Shown: positions 1 to 8,529 of the stretch, piece after piece
Numbering within the stretch: the first letter of the stretch is position 1
Layout: each line of letters begins with the position of its first letter
NCBI RefSeq assembly: GCF_036541425.1
Contig: NZ_JAZHFT010000006.1
Coordinates: forward strand, 62,001 to 126,000
Length of the DNA: 64,000 bases
Reading direction: 5' to 3'
Source: Consotaella aegiceratis
Lineage (GTDB): Bacteria > Pseudomonadota > Alphaproteobacteria > Rhizobiales > Rhizobiaceae
Made by a program: the position numbers and the translations under genes
The notes under the pieces: generated by a model
The model's database searches: none
What the model was told of the DNA's origin: nothing
The model's input: the letters and a program-made list of their open reading frames with translations, nothing else

Positions 1-788
1 CCATCGAGAACACCGACGGCTACGAGGTGCAGGAGGTTCCCGGCATCACCGTCTGGACGGCTTCGATGAACCTGCTGCACAAGGAATTCCAGGATCCGCG
101 CGTGCGCGAAGCCTTCAATCTGGCGATCGACAAGGATGCTTTCGTGCAGGTCGTTTATTCCGGCCACGCCCAGGTGCCGGATTCGCCCCTCGCCTCCAAG
201 ACCGCGTTCTATTCGGCCCAGACGCCCTATCCCACCGACCTGGAGAAGGCGCGCGAGCTGATGAAGGAAGCCGGCTACGAGGATGGTTTCGAGATCGAGG
301 CCTGGGCCCGCAACACCTCGACCGAAACCCGCATGCTGCAGTTCCTGCAGCAGCAGCTGTCTCAGATCAACGTGAAGGTGAAGATCTTTCCGCTCGAGGC
401 CGCGACGCGCACCGAGAAGGTGTTCGGCAACATCGCGCCCGAGGACCAGGAATTCGGCATCCTGATCGGCGGCTGGTCGCCGTCCACCGGCGACGCCGAC
501 TGGCATCTGCGCCCGGTCTACAGCACCGAAGGCTGGATCCCGAAGATCTACAACATGTCGTTCTATTCCAACGAAAAGGTCGACGCCGACATCGCCAAGG
601 GCCTGAGCTCGGCCGATGACGAGGTGCGCGGCGAGGCCTATGCCGACGCCCAGAAGCAGATCTGGGCCGACATGCCCGTCGTCTGGCTCGCCGTCGACAA
701 CAAGATGGCGGGGCAGCGCTCCGACCTCACCGGCATCTATCCGATGCCCGATGGGACCATGGCCTATGCCGAGGCCGCCTATCAGTAG
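1..788 (+). CDS. ABC transporter substrate-binding protein, family 5 (5' end missing)
   Basis: The frame is open from base 3, so this is the C-terminal 261 residues of a protein whose start lies upstream of the window. It resembles the C-terminal half of DppA/OppA/GsiB-type periplasmic binding proteins, with the typical stretch VREAFNLAIDKDAFVQVVY followed by a late segment ending in DGTMAYAEAAYQ. It should deliver a peptide-like or other small substrate to the two permeases encoded directly downstream. The ligand cannot be read from the sequence; peptide, glutathione and opine ligands are all known in the family. No ATPase gene follows, so the ATPases are presumably upstream or shared. Confidence 0.88.
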   Translation, partial: IENTDGYEVQEVPGITVWTASMNLLHKEFQDPRVREAFNLAIDKDAFVQVVYSGHAQVPDSPLASKTAFYSAQTPYPTDLEKARELMKEAGYEDGFEIEAWARNTSTETRMLQFLQQQLSQINVKVKIFPLEAATRTEKVFGNIAPEDQEFGILIGGWSPSTGDADWHLRPVYSTEGWIPKIYNMSFYSNEKVDADIAKGLSSADDEVRGEAYADAQKQIWADMPVVWLAVDNKMAGQRSDLTGIYPMPDGTMAYAEAAYQ

Positions 789-848
789 GGACATGGCCCT
801 GGCTCCGACCGGCGTTCCGGTCGGGGCCTCGGTCCGGGAGTGGACGCC

Positions 849-1769
849 ATGACACGCTATGTCCTGCGGCGGTTGCTGGCGCTGGTGCCGGTGCTCTTTC
901 TAATTTCGATCTTCGTCTTCCTGTTCGTCCATGCCTTGCCGGGCGATCCGGCGCGGTTGCTGGCGGGCGAGCAGGCGACGCTGCAGGACGTCGAGGCGGT
1001 GCGGCGCGCCCTCAATCTCGACCAACCCCTGTTCGTCCAATATGTGACCTTCCTGAAAAACCTCGTCACCTTTCAGCTCGGCCATTCGCTGCGCACCGAC
1101 GAGCCGGTCTACGACATGTTGGCGCGGGCCTTCATGCCGACCTTCTGGCTGTCGATCTGCGCGCTGGCCTGGTCGCTGGCGTTCGGGCTGCTGGTCGGCG
1201 TGGTGTCGGCGGTGCGCAGCGGCAGCGCGGCCGATCGCGTCGGCATGCTGGCGGCCGTGTCCGGCATCTCGATGCCGAACTTCTGGCTCGGCATCCTGTT
1301 GATGCAGGTGTTCTCGGTCAAGCTGCGGTGGCTGGGCACCAGCGGCTTCGACAGTCCGGCCGACCTGATCCTGCCGTCGCTGACCCTGGGAGCCGCGGTG
1401 GCGGCCGTCATGGCGCGCTTCACCCGCTCGGCCGTCATCGAGGTGATCCGCGAGGATTACATCCGCACCGCGCGCGCCAAGGGCCTGCGCAATCGTCTGG
1501 TGATCTGGAAGCATGCGGTGCGCAATGCGCTGATTCCGGTGGTGACGATGACCGGGCTGCAATTCGGCTTCCTGCTCGGGGGGTCCATCGTGGTGGAACA
1601 GGTCTTCCGCTGGCCGGGCCTCGGTTCGGTCCTGGTGGAAGCGATCGCCTATCGCGACTATGCCGTCGTGCAGGCGGAGATCATGCTGTTCTCCCTGCAA
1701 TTCCTGCTGATCAACCTGCTGGTCGATGTGCTTTACGGCTTCATCAATCCGGCAATTCGCTACAAGTAG
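849..1769 (+). CDS. ABC transporter permease, DppB/GsiC type
   Basis: This 306-residue inner-membrane protein has an N-terminal membrane segment at about residues 6-28, the GDPARLLAGEQA region seen in DppB-type permeases, and further membrane segments to the C-terminus. The EAA loop that docks the ATPase reads DYIRTARAKGLRNRLVIWKH. ATG 849 was chosen over an in-frame GTG nine bases earlier because the protein then begins MTRYVLRRL, as is usual in the family. It forms the translocation pore with the next gene, four bases downstream. Substrate unknown. Confidence 0.9.
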   Translation: MTRYVLRRLLALVPVLFLISIFVFLFVHALPGDPARLLAGEQATLQDVEAVRRALNLDQPLFVQYVTFLKNLVTFQLGHSLRTDEPVYDMLARAFMPTFWLSICALAWSLAFGLLVGVVSAVRSGSAADRVGMLAAVSGISMPNFWLGILLMQVFSVKLRWLGTSGFDSPADLILPSLTLGAAVAAVMARFTRSAVIEVIREDYIRTARAKGLRNRLVIWKHAVRNALIPVVTMTGLQFGFLLGGSIVVEQVFRWPGLGSVLVEAIAYRDYAVVQAEIMLFSLQFLLINLLVDVLYGFINPAIRYK

Positions 1770-1773
1770 CGCG

Positions 1774-2682
1774 ATGACCGAAGTGATCTCTTCCCCCGTT
1801 GCACCGGCCGCGCTGCCGCCCAAGGCGGCGATGCGCTCGCCCTTCGGCGAGTTCTGGCGGCGGATGCGCAACGAGCGGCTGGCGCTCGTCGCCGCCGGCT
1901 TTCTCATCCTCATGCTCGCCGTGGCGCTCGTCGGGCCGTTCGTCCTGCCCTATACGCCGGACCAGTTCGACTATTCCAACACGCTCAGCGGCCCCAGTCT
2001 GCAGCATTGGGCGGGCACCGACGAATTCGGCCGGGACATCTTCGCCCGGCTGCTCTTCGGGGCCAAGCTGTCGCTCTATATCGGTTTCGTCTCGGTATCG
2101 CTGGGCGCCGTCTTCGGCATCGTCTTCGGGCTCATCGCCGGCTATTACGGCGGTTGGCTCGATTCCCTCATCATGCGCATTTCCGACGTGCTGTTCGCGT
2201 TTCCGGGCATCCTGCTGGCGATCGGCATCATCGCGCTTCTCGGTCCCGGCATCGAGAACGTCATCCTGGCGGTGGCGATCTTCGGCGTGCCGGCCTTCGC
2301 CCGCATCGTGCGGGCCGGCACCCTGGCGCTGAAGGAGACGACCTATGTGGAGGCGGCGCGTGCCGCCGGCGCGTCGGATGCCATCATCATGTTCCGCCAT
2401 ATCCTGCCGGGTGTCATGGGCAGCGTCATCGTCTACCTGACGATGCGCATCGGCACCTCCATCCTGACGGCCGCCAGCCTGAGCTTTATCGGTCTGGGCG
2501 TCGAGCCGTCGGTGCCGGAGTGGGGCGCGATGCTGGCCATGGGCCGCCAATACCTGATGGCCGGGCAATGGCATCTGACGTTCTTCCCCGGCTTCGCCAT
2601 CTTCCTCACGGTGCTGTCCTTCAACGTGCTGGGCGACGGCCTGCGCGACGCGCTGGATCCCAAGCTCGGCAACGAAGCCTGA
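1774..2682 (+). CDS. ABC transporter permease, DppC/GsiD type
   Basis: This 302-residue partner permease begins at ATG 1774, four bases after the previous stop. It has the DppC pattern: a cytoplasmic N-terminal tail, a first membrane segment near residues 36-58, the motif GTDEFGRDIFARLLFGAK after a periplasmic loop, and the EAA loop beginning ETTYVEAARAAGAS. Together with the upstream permease and binding protein it makes one importer lacking local ATPase genes. The gene ends convergently 37 bases before the AraC gene. Confidence 0.9.
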   Translation: MTEVISSPVAPAALPPKAAMRSPFGEFWRRMRNERLALVAAGFLILMLAVALVGPFVLPYTPDQFDYSNTLSGPSLQHWAGTDEFGRDIFARLLFGAKLSLYIGFVSVSLGAVFGIVFGLIAGYYGGWLDSLIMRISDVLFAFPGILLAIGIIALLGPGIENVILAVAIFGVPAFARIVRAGTLALKETTYVEAARAAGASDAIIMFRHILPGVMGSVIVYLTMRIGTSILTAASLSFIGLGVEPSVPEWGAMLAMGRQYLMAGQWHLTFFPGFAIFLTVLSFNVLGDGLRDALDPKLGNEA

Positions 2683-2719
2683 CGGGGCAGCGCAAGTCCG
2701 GCATCGTCGCCGGCTCTCG

Positions 2720-3628
2720 CTACCCCCTGGCCGCCGGCCGATGCCGCGTCGTGGCGTACATGCCGGTGGTGCGGAAATCGGTCGGGCTGATGCCGAAGGT
2801 GCGCCGGAACGCCTTGGCGAAATAGTTCGGATCGACGAAGCCACACGCCGCTGCGATCGCCTTGACCGGCATGGTCGAAACCTCCAGCAGCCGGGCCGCG
2901 CGCCGCATGCGCTGGGTGAGCACGTATTCGGCCGGCGAGACGCCCTCCGCCGCGGTGAACAGGCGGGTGAAATGCGCGCGGCTGAAGCCGGCGAGGCTGG
3001 CCAGGCGACCGACATCCAGGTCGGTATCCAGATGGGCCCGGATATAGGCCGTCACGGCGGCGATCGCGCCGCCTTGCGTGGCGTCGACCGCATCGGCGTG
3101 CGGACCGATCACGTCGTCATAGAGCGCCATGACCACCTCGTAGGCGATGGCCGACGCCCGCCCGGGCGCCATCTGCGCGGTGGCGACGAGATCGCGGCAG
3201 CGCCGCGCGAGATGCTCCACGGTCTCGGGCGCGAGCTGCAGGACCGGCCCCCTCAGCGCCGTCACCGTTCGGATGATGCGCAGCGCCTCCTGGCCATGCA
3301 TCGCGATCCAGAAAAACTCCCAGCGTTTTCCTTCGGCCAGCCAATAGCGGTGGTCATGCGGGATCGTGACGAGCATGGTCTGGCCCGTGCTCACCCGGTG
3401 GTGTCGGCGATCGAAGTCGAGCCTGCCCTGACCGCTCAGCGTATGCTGCAGCACCGAAAACGGGGTCTCGCCCCGCTGGCGGCCGTCCCAGGAATAGCTG
3501 GGATCGCTGACGTGATCGTAGCCCGCATTGGTCGGCATGGCGTGCAGGCTGTGGCGCCCCCGCGGCAGCGACAGGGTGCGCATGACCGGACCGTTGGCGG
3601 TCAAATCCGAGAGCACAGAATTACCCAT
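2720..3628 (-). CDS. AraC-family transcriptional regulator
   Basis: A 302-residue regulator with an N-terminal cupin-like sensing domain (about residues 15-110) and a C-terminal pair of helix-turn-helix units (about 195-295), including DLDVGRLASLAGFSRAHFTR and ACGFVDPNYFAKAFRRTFG. It is divergent from the GH4 and agp-like operon starting at 3759, so it probably controls that operon in response to a sugar, much as MelR (also AraC family) controls melAB in enterobacteria. The sugar is an inference from context. No good ribosome-binding site precedes ATG 3628, so the start could be later, for example Met16. Confidence 0.88.
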   Translation of the reverse strand: MGNSVLSDLTANGPVMRTLSLPRGRHSLHAMPTNAGYDHVSDPSYSWDGRQRGETPFSVLQHTLSGQGRLDFDRRHHRVSTGQTMLVTIPHDHRYWLAEGKRWEFFWIAMHGQEALRIIRTVTALRGPVLQLAPETVEHLARRCRDLVATAQMAPGRASAIAYEVVMALYDDVIGPHADAVDATQGGAIAAVTAYIRAHLDTDLDVGRLASLAGFSRAHFTRLFTAAEGVSPAEYVLTQRMRRAARLLEVSTMPVKAIAAACGFVDPNYFAKAFRRTFGISPTDFRTTGMYATTRHRPAARG

Positions 3629-3758
3629 ATCAGCACAATATCTCTCTAGGCAGTCCGCCTGATCAAGCCATACTATCGCTCAACCTGCTGCCATACGCCA
3701 AGAAAACGACAAAGAGGCGGGGCGGCAACGGGCGGCATCCAGAGGAGGAGTGACGGCT
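3629..3758. promoter_or_regulatory. divergent control region between the AraC gene and the GH4 operon
   Basis: These 130 bases separate two divergent genes and must hold both promoters and any AraC binding sites. The half next to the AraC gene (3629-3660) is AT-rich for this genome. I could not pick out convincing -35/-10 pairs or direct repeats by eye. An AGGAGG ribosome-binding site at 3743-3748 serves the GH4 gene. Confidence 0.4.
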
Positions 3759-5255
3759 GTGTCGAAGCTCAAAATTGCCATCATTGGCGCGGGCAGCGTC
3801 GGGTTCACGAAAAAGCTCGTCACCGACATCCTCTGCGTCCCTGAACTCCAAGATGTCGAATTCGCGCTGACCGACATCAATCCCAACAATCTTGACATGG
3901 TCTGTCAGATCGTCGAGCGGATCATCGCGACCAATCACCTGCCGACGAAGGTGACCGCCGATACCGACCGCCGCCGCGCGCTGGACGGCGCCCGCTACGT
4001 CATCAACTGCACGCGGATCGGCGGTCTCGAGGCCTACCGCCAGGACATCGAGATCCCGCTGAAATACGGCGTCGACCAATGCGTCGGCGACACGATCTGC
4101 GCCGGCGGCATTCTCTACGGCCAGCGCAACATCCCGGTGCTGCTCGACTTCTGCAAGGACATTCGCGACGTCGCCGAGCCCGGGGCCCTTCTTCTGAACT
4201 ATGCCAACCCCATGGCGATGAACACCTGGGCGGCCATCGACCATGGCGGGGTCGACACGGTCGGCCTGTGCCACGGGGTCCAGAACACCTGGCGGCAGAT
4301 CGCGTACGCGCTGGGGGCGAGCCGCAAGGAGGAGGTCGACGTCGTCTGTTCCGGCATCAACCACCAGACCTGGTATCTCGACATCCGCTATCAGGGCCGG
4401 CGCATCGGGCGCGACGAGCTGGTCGCGGCGCTGGAGCGCCATCCCGTCTACAGCCAGCAGGAAAAGGTCCGCATCGATGTCCTGAAGCGCTTCGGCTTTT
4501 ATTCGACCGAGTCGAACGGCCACCTGTCGGAATACCTGCCCTGGTACCGCAAGCGGCCCGACGAGATCACCCGGTGGATCGACCTGTCGGACTGGATCCA
4601 TGGCGAAACCGGCGGCTATCTGCGCCACACGACCGAGAGCCGCAACTGGTTCGAGACCGACTTTCCGCAGTTCCTGGAAGAAGCCGGTCGGCCGATCGAC
4701 CCGGCCAAGCGCAGCGACGAGCATGCCAGCTGGATTCTCGAGGCGCGCGAGACCAACCGCATCTATCGCGGCCATTTCAACGTCAAGAACGACGGCGTCA
4801 TCACCAACCTGCCCGCCGACTGCATCATCGAATCGCCCGGCTTCGTGGACCGCTTCGGCATCAACATGGCCGCCGGCATCACGCTGCCGGACGCCTGCGC
4901 GGCCGTCTGCCTGGCCTCGATCAACATCCAGCGTCTGTCGGTCCGGGCCGCGTTGACGGGCGACGTCGACCTGCTCAAGCAGGCGGTGCTTCTGGACCCG
5001 CTGGTCAGCGCTGTCTGCTCGCCGGAGGAGGTCTGGCAGATGGTCGACGAGATGCTGGTCGCCGAGGCCGAATGGCTGCCGCAATACGCCGATGCCATTC
5101 CGGCGGCACGCGAGCGACTGGCCAAGGGCACGGTGAAGACGCGCGACTGGGCCGGCGCGGCGCGCCAGCCGGTCCGTTCGGTCGAGGAGATCCGCCGGGC
5201 CACCGCCGCCAAGGCGGACAAGGAGGTCATGCTCGGCATGCGCTCCGGCATGTGA
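3759..5255 (+). CDS. glycoside hydrolase family 4 (alpha-glucuronidase-like motif)
   Basis: This 498-residue protein belongs to GH4, whose members need NAD+ and a divalent metal. It starts with the dinucleotide-binding motif IGAGSVGFTKKL, and has NYANPMAMN, a C-H-G-V active-site motif at about residues 171-174, and GINHQTW with His202. In GH4 this four-residue motif tracks specificity: CHSV marks alpha-galactosidases and CHG-x has been linked to alpha-glucuronidases. The enzyme therefore probably removes an alpha-linked hexuronic acid or related sugar; this is inference. GTG 3759 is preferred over GTG 3750 because AGGAGG at 3743-3748 is correctly spaced only for 3759. It is the first gene of the agp-like operon. 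Confidence 0.85.
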   Translation: MSKLKIAIIGAGSVGFTKKLVTDILCVPELQDVEFALTDINPNNLDMVCQIVERIIATNHLPTKVTADTDRRRALDGARYVINCTRIGGLEAYRQDIEIPLKYGVDQCVGDTICAGGILYGQRNIPVLLDFCKDIRDVAEPGALLLNYANPMAMNTWAAIDHGGVDTVGLCHGVQNTWRQIAYALGASRKEEVDVVCSGINHQTWYLDIRYQGRRIGRDELVAALERHPVYSQQEKVRIDVLKRFGFYSTESNGHLSEYLPWYRKRPDEITRWIDLSDWIHGETGGYLRHTTESRNWFETDFPQFLEEAGRPIDPAKRSDEHASWILEARETNRIYRGHFNVKNDGVITNLPADCIIESPGFVDRFGINMAAGITLPDACAAVCLASINIQRLSVRAALTGDVDLLKQAVLLDPLVSAVCSPEEVWQMVDEMLVAEAEWLPQYADAIPAARERLAKGTVKTRDWAGAARQPVRSVEEIRRATAAKADKEVMLGMRSGM

Positions 5256-5347
5256 CGATCTCGCGAGCGAGTGAGGGACGCCGCATCGCCGCAGCGTCAG
5301 CCCATCTCCGGCGGGGGAGGACCCGCCGCACGTCAAGGGAGGAAGGA

Positions 5348-7399
5348 ATGAAGCTTTGGACCACCGTGGCCCTGGCTCTGGCGGCCGGCTGGATGATTCA
5401 GCCGGGCATCGCCCAGGAGCTCAAGGGGCCGGAACCGATCCCCACCGGCAAGCCGCTGCAGAAGGGTGAGCGCGTCCAGATCGACTACGACGCGCTGATC
5501 CAGGTCAAGGCGCTGGATCAGTATCATGAACCCGAATGGGTGACGAAGTTCGTCGACGAGGGCAAGCTGCCCCCCGTCGAGGAGCGCCTGCCGAAGACGC
5601 CGCTGGTGGTCGACACCGATTCCGTCGACGGCATCGGCACCTATGGCGGCGTACTGCGCCACGTCTCGGGCGCCCGGCCGCAGGGCTGGAACTGGATGGC
5701 CGGCAATATCCTGGCCTGGGGCGGCGTCGAGGAGATCATCGACCCGTGCCTGGTCAGCGTCGGTCCGATCTGGATGCTGACCTCGGAAAAGTCCGAGCCG
5801 CTGCCGCAGCTCGCCACCTCCTGGGAGTGGTCGGACGACGGCAAAGCCATGACCATGCATCTCCTGGAAGGCGCCAAATGGTCGGACGGCGAGCCGTTCG
5901 GCGCCGACGACGTGATGTTCCTTTGGGACGACAACATGTCGGACCCGAACGTTCCGGCCTGGGGCCGGCCGGCCGCCTTCGGCGAGGGCACGACGCTCGA
6001 AAAGGTCGACGACACCACGATCCGCTGGCACTTCGAGACGCCGTTCCCGGTCTCGAACCTCTACCAGATGGGCTATCAGAAGATGTGCCCCGGCCCCTCG
6101 CACATCCTGAAGCCCTTGCATCCGAAGTACAACAAGGACGCGACCTACCAGTCCTACATCAATGCGCTGCGGCCCGATCACACGCCCTGGGTGACCATGG
6201 GTCCGTGGACCGTGACAGAGTACAAGCCCGATCAGATCATGATCATGCGGCGCAACCCGTACTTCTTCGAGGTCGACAAGGAGGGCAACCAGCTGCCCTA
6301 TCTGGACGAGGTCCAGTACAAGCTGTCGACCTGGGAGGATCGCACCATCCAGACCGTTTCCGGGTCGGCCGACTATGCCAACATGGAAGATCCGTCGATC
6401 TATCTGGAGTCGCTGCGCCAAGCGCAATCGCCCGATTTCGCCAACAACATCATCTGGGGCGCCCGGGCGCTCGACTGGGCCGTCCAGATGAACATGTCGG
6501 AGGTCTGCGGCGCCGACGATCCGCGTGACAAGGCGATCCGCGAGCTCAACCGCGATCTCGACTTTCGCCGCGCCATGACCCAGGCGGTGGACCGCGAGGC
6601 GCTCGGCCAAAGCCTGGTGCGCGGGCCGTTCATCCTGCCCCACGCCGGCGGCCTGCACATCGAGACCGACTTCGGCGATCCCTCCATGGTGGTCTATTAT
6701 CCCTACGACCCGGAGGGCGTGAAGGCCAAGCTCGAGGCGATGGGCTTCACCGACACCGACGGCAACGGCTACGTCAACTGGCCGGAGGGCGGGCCGCTGG
6801 CCGGACAGGACCTGACCATCAACCTGCTCTACACCACGCTCTACACCACCGACACCAACATCGCGCAGTCTCTGGTGACGATGTATCGCGACGTCGGCGT
6901 GCGGCTGGTTCTGCAGCCCAACAACACCGAGCTGAACAACGTCCTCGATACGTGCCAGTGGGATTGGACGGTGCGCCGCAGCGACCGCGTCAACCACGCT
7001 CCGATCCTGCGCGTCGAAGAGCTGGCGCCGCTGGCCTGGAACAATCCGAAGTGGCACCTGGGCACGGCGCAGGAGCCGCAGCACCTGATGGACTTCGAGA
7101 AGGAGCTGGTCGGCATTCTGGAAAAGATCCGCACCGAGCCCGATTCGGCCAAGCGCAACCAACTGTTCCGCGACTTCGCCAAGGTCTCGACCGAGAACGT
7201 CTACCAGGTCGGCCTGATCTCGGTGCCCGGCGCCATCATCATCAACAAGCGCTTCAAGAACTTCCCGGCCGGCACGCCCATCGTCGCCTATGGCTGGGGC
7301 GAGGAAGGCTCGATGCGCGAGCGCCTGTGGGTGCCCAAGGACGAGCAGGGCAAGGTGCCCGAACTGGCCCCGGAAACGCTCCCTGGCATCGAAGACTAG
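5348..7399 (+). CDS. agpA: ABC transporter substrate-binding protein, AgpA-like (alpha-galactoside type)
   Basis: A 683-residue periplasmic binding protein of the family 5 (peptide/opine/nickel) fold. The N-terminus has a signal peptide, probably cut after GIAQ or one residue before (about residue 22). The length and the adjacent melA match AgpA of Sinorhizobium, a large OppA-like protein needed for melibiose and raffinose uptake. The start ATG 5348 follows a strong GGGAGGAAGG ribosome-binding site. The ligand is likely an oligosaccharide rather than a peptide, inferred from the GH4 genes on both sides of the transporter. The symbol is assigned by resemblance and context. Confidence 0.82.
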   Translation: MKLWTTVALALAAGWMIQPGIAQELKGPEPIPTGKPLQKGERVQIDYDALIQVKALDQYHEPEWVTKFVDEGKLPPVEERLPKTPLVVDTDSVDGIGTYGGVLRHVSGARPQGWNWMAGNILAWGGVEEIIDPCLVSVGPIWMLTSEKSEPLPQLATSWEWSDDGKAMTMHLLEGAKWSDGEPFGADDVMFLWDDNMSDPNVPAWGRPAAFGEGTTLEKVDDTTIRWHFETPFPVSNLYQMGYQKMCPGPSHILKPLHPKYNKDATYQSYINALRPDHTPWVTMGPWTVTEYKPDQIMIMRRNPYFFEVDKEGNQLPYLDEVQYKLSTWEDRTIQTVSGSADYANMEDPSIYLESLRQAQSPDFANNIIWGARALDWAVQMNMSEVCGADDPRDKAIRELNRDLDFRRAMTQAVDREALGQSLVRGPFILPHAGGLHIETDFGDPSMVVYYPYDPEGVKAKLEAMGFTDTDGNGYVNWPEGGPLAGQDLTINLLYTTLYTTDTNIAQSLVTMYRDVGVRLVLQPNNTELNNVLDTCQWDWTVRRSDRVNHAPILRVEELAPLAWNNPKWHLGTAQEPQHLMDFEKELVGILEKIRTEPDSAKRNQLFRDFAKVSTENVYQVGLISVPGAIIINKRFKNFPAGTPIVAYGWGEEGSMRERLWVPKDEQGKVPELAPETLPGIED

Positions 7400-7524
7400 G
7401 AGTTCCTCCCGAGAAGCGGGGTGGGCTCCGGCCCGCTTCGCACACGCCAGGAGAGTGATTGCGACCTCGATCGGTCGCCCGGCCGTCCCCAGTCCCATCA
7501 TCCTCGTGAACGCAGGACAGACCG

Positions 7525-8529
7525 ATGATCGTCTATCTGATCCGCCGGCTGGTTTCGGCGATCGCCCTGATCTTCGTGGTGAGCATGGTGTCCTTCGTGC
7601 TCATCCAGGCACCGCCGGGCGACTATGCCTCGACGCTGAAGGCGACCGCCATCAGCCGTGGCGGCATGAGCGAGACGGACGCCGAAAAGATGGCCCAGCA
7701 GGCGCGGGTCCGGCTCGGCCTCGATCAGCCCCTGCCGATCCAGTACGCGCGCTGGATCAAGGGCATCGTGACGCACGGCGATTTCGGCCCGTCCTTCATC
7801 CACAACCGGCCGGCCGCGGACGTGATCGGCGAACGGCTCTGGTGGACGCTCGGCATCGCCATCGCCTGCCATCTGCTGGCCACCGTCATCGGCGTTTCGC
7901 TGGGCATCTTCGCCGCAGTCAACCAGCACCGCCTGGGCGATACGGCCGCGACGGTCTTCGCCTTTCTGGGGATGACCATCCCGCGCTTCTTCATGGCCCT
8001 CGTCGTACTCTATTTCCTCGCCTTCGTGGTGCGCTCGCCCCATATCGGCTCGCTGTTTTCCGCCAACTACGTGTTCGCGCCCTGGTCCTTCGCCCGATTC
8101 TGGGATCTGGTGCTCCACATCTGGCCGATCGTGGTGATCGCCGCGCTCGGCGGGCTCGCCTACAATCTGCGCGTCATGCGCTCCAACCTCCTCGACGTGC
8201 TGCGCCAACCCTTCATCGAGGCGGCGCGCGCCAAGGGACTGCCCGAGCGCAAGGTGATCCTGAAGCACGCCGTGCCCAACGCCCTGCACCCGCTCGTCAT
8301 GTATCAGGGGGTAATCATGCCCTACATGGTGTCGGGCGAGCTCGAGACCGCCATCATTCTGTCGATCCCGACGATCGGCCCGCTGATGTACCAGTCGCTG
8401 ATCCAGCAGGACATCTACGTCACCGCCAGCATCTTCATGCTGCTCGCCGTCATCCTGGTCGTCGGCAATTTCCTGGCCGACGTGCTGTTGGCGCTGATCG
8501 ATCCTCGTATCCGGCAGGGAGCCAGCTGA
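7525..8529 (+). CDS. ABC transporter permease, OppB/DppB type (agp operon)
   Basis: A 334-residue inner-membrane permease beginning MIVYLIRRLVSAIALIF, with the family's GLDQPLPIQYARWIKG stretch and the ATPase-docking EAA loop PFIEAARAKGLPERKVILKH. ATG 7525 is preceded by AGGAC at suitable spacing. It shares one base with the next permease gene (TGATG at 8527-8531), which points to coupled translation. It should form the channel for the substrate captured by the binding protein at 5348-7399. The 125-base gap after the binding-protein gene is the largest inside the transporter genes. Confidence 0.9.
   Translation: MIVYLIRRLVSAIALIFVVSMVSFVLIQAPPGDYASTLKATAISRGGMSETDAEKMAQQARVRLGLDQPLPIQYARWIKGIVTHGDFGPSFIHNRPAADVIGERLWWTLGIAIACHLLATVIGVSLGIFAAVNQHRLGDTAATVFAFLGMTIPRFFMALVVLYFLAFVVRSPHIGSLFSANYVFAPWSFARFWDLVLHIWPIVVIAALGGLAYNLRVMRSNLLDVLRQPFIEAARAKGLPERKVILKHAVPNALHPLVMYQGVIMPYMVSGELETAIILSIPTIGPLMYQSLIQQDIYVTASIFMLLAVILVVGNFLADVLLALIDPRIRQGAS

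Noticed and set aside
3663..5336. 557-codon minus-strand frame opposite the GH4 gene
   Set aside because: Shadow of the GH4 coding sequence; no motif, and the GH4 signatures are intact on the other strand.
5333..7501. 722-codon minus-strand frame antisense to the agpA-like gene
   Set aside because: Same reason: composition typical of a shadow frame, while the plus strand encodes a clear binding protein with signal peptide and ribosome-binding site.
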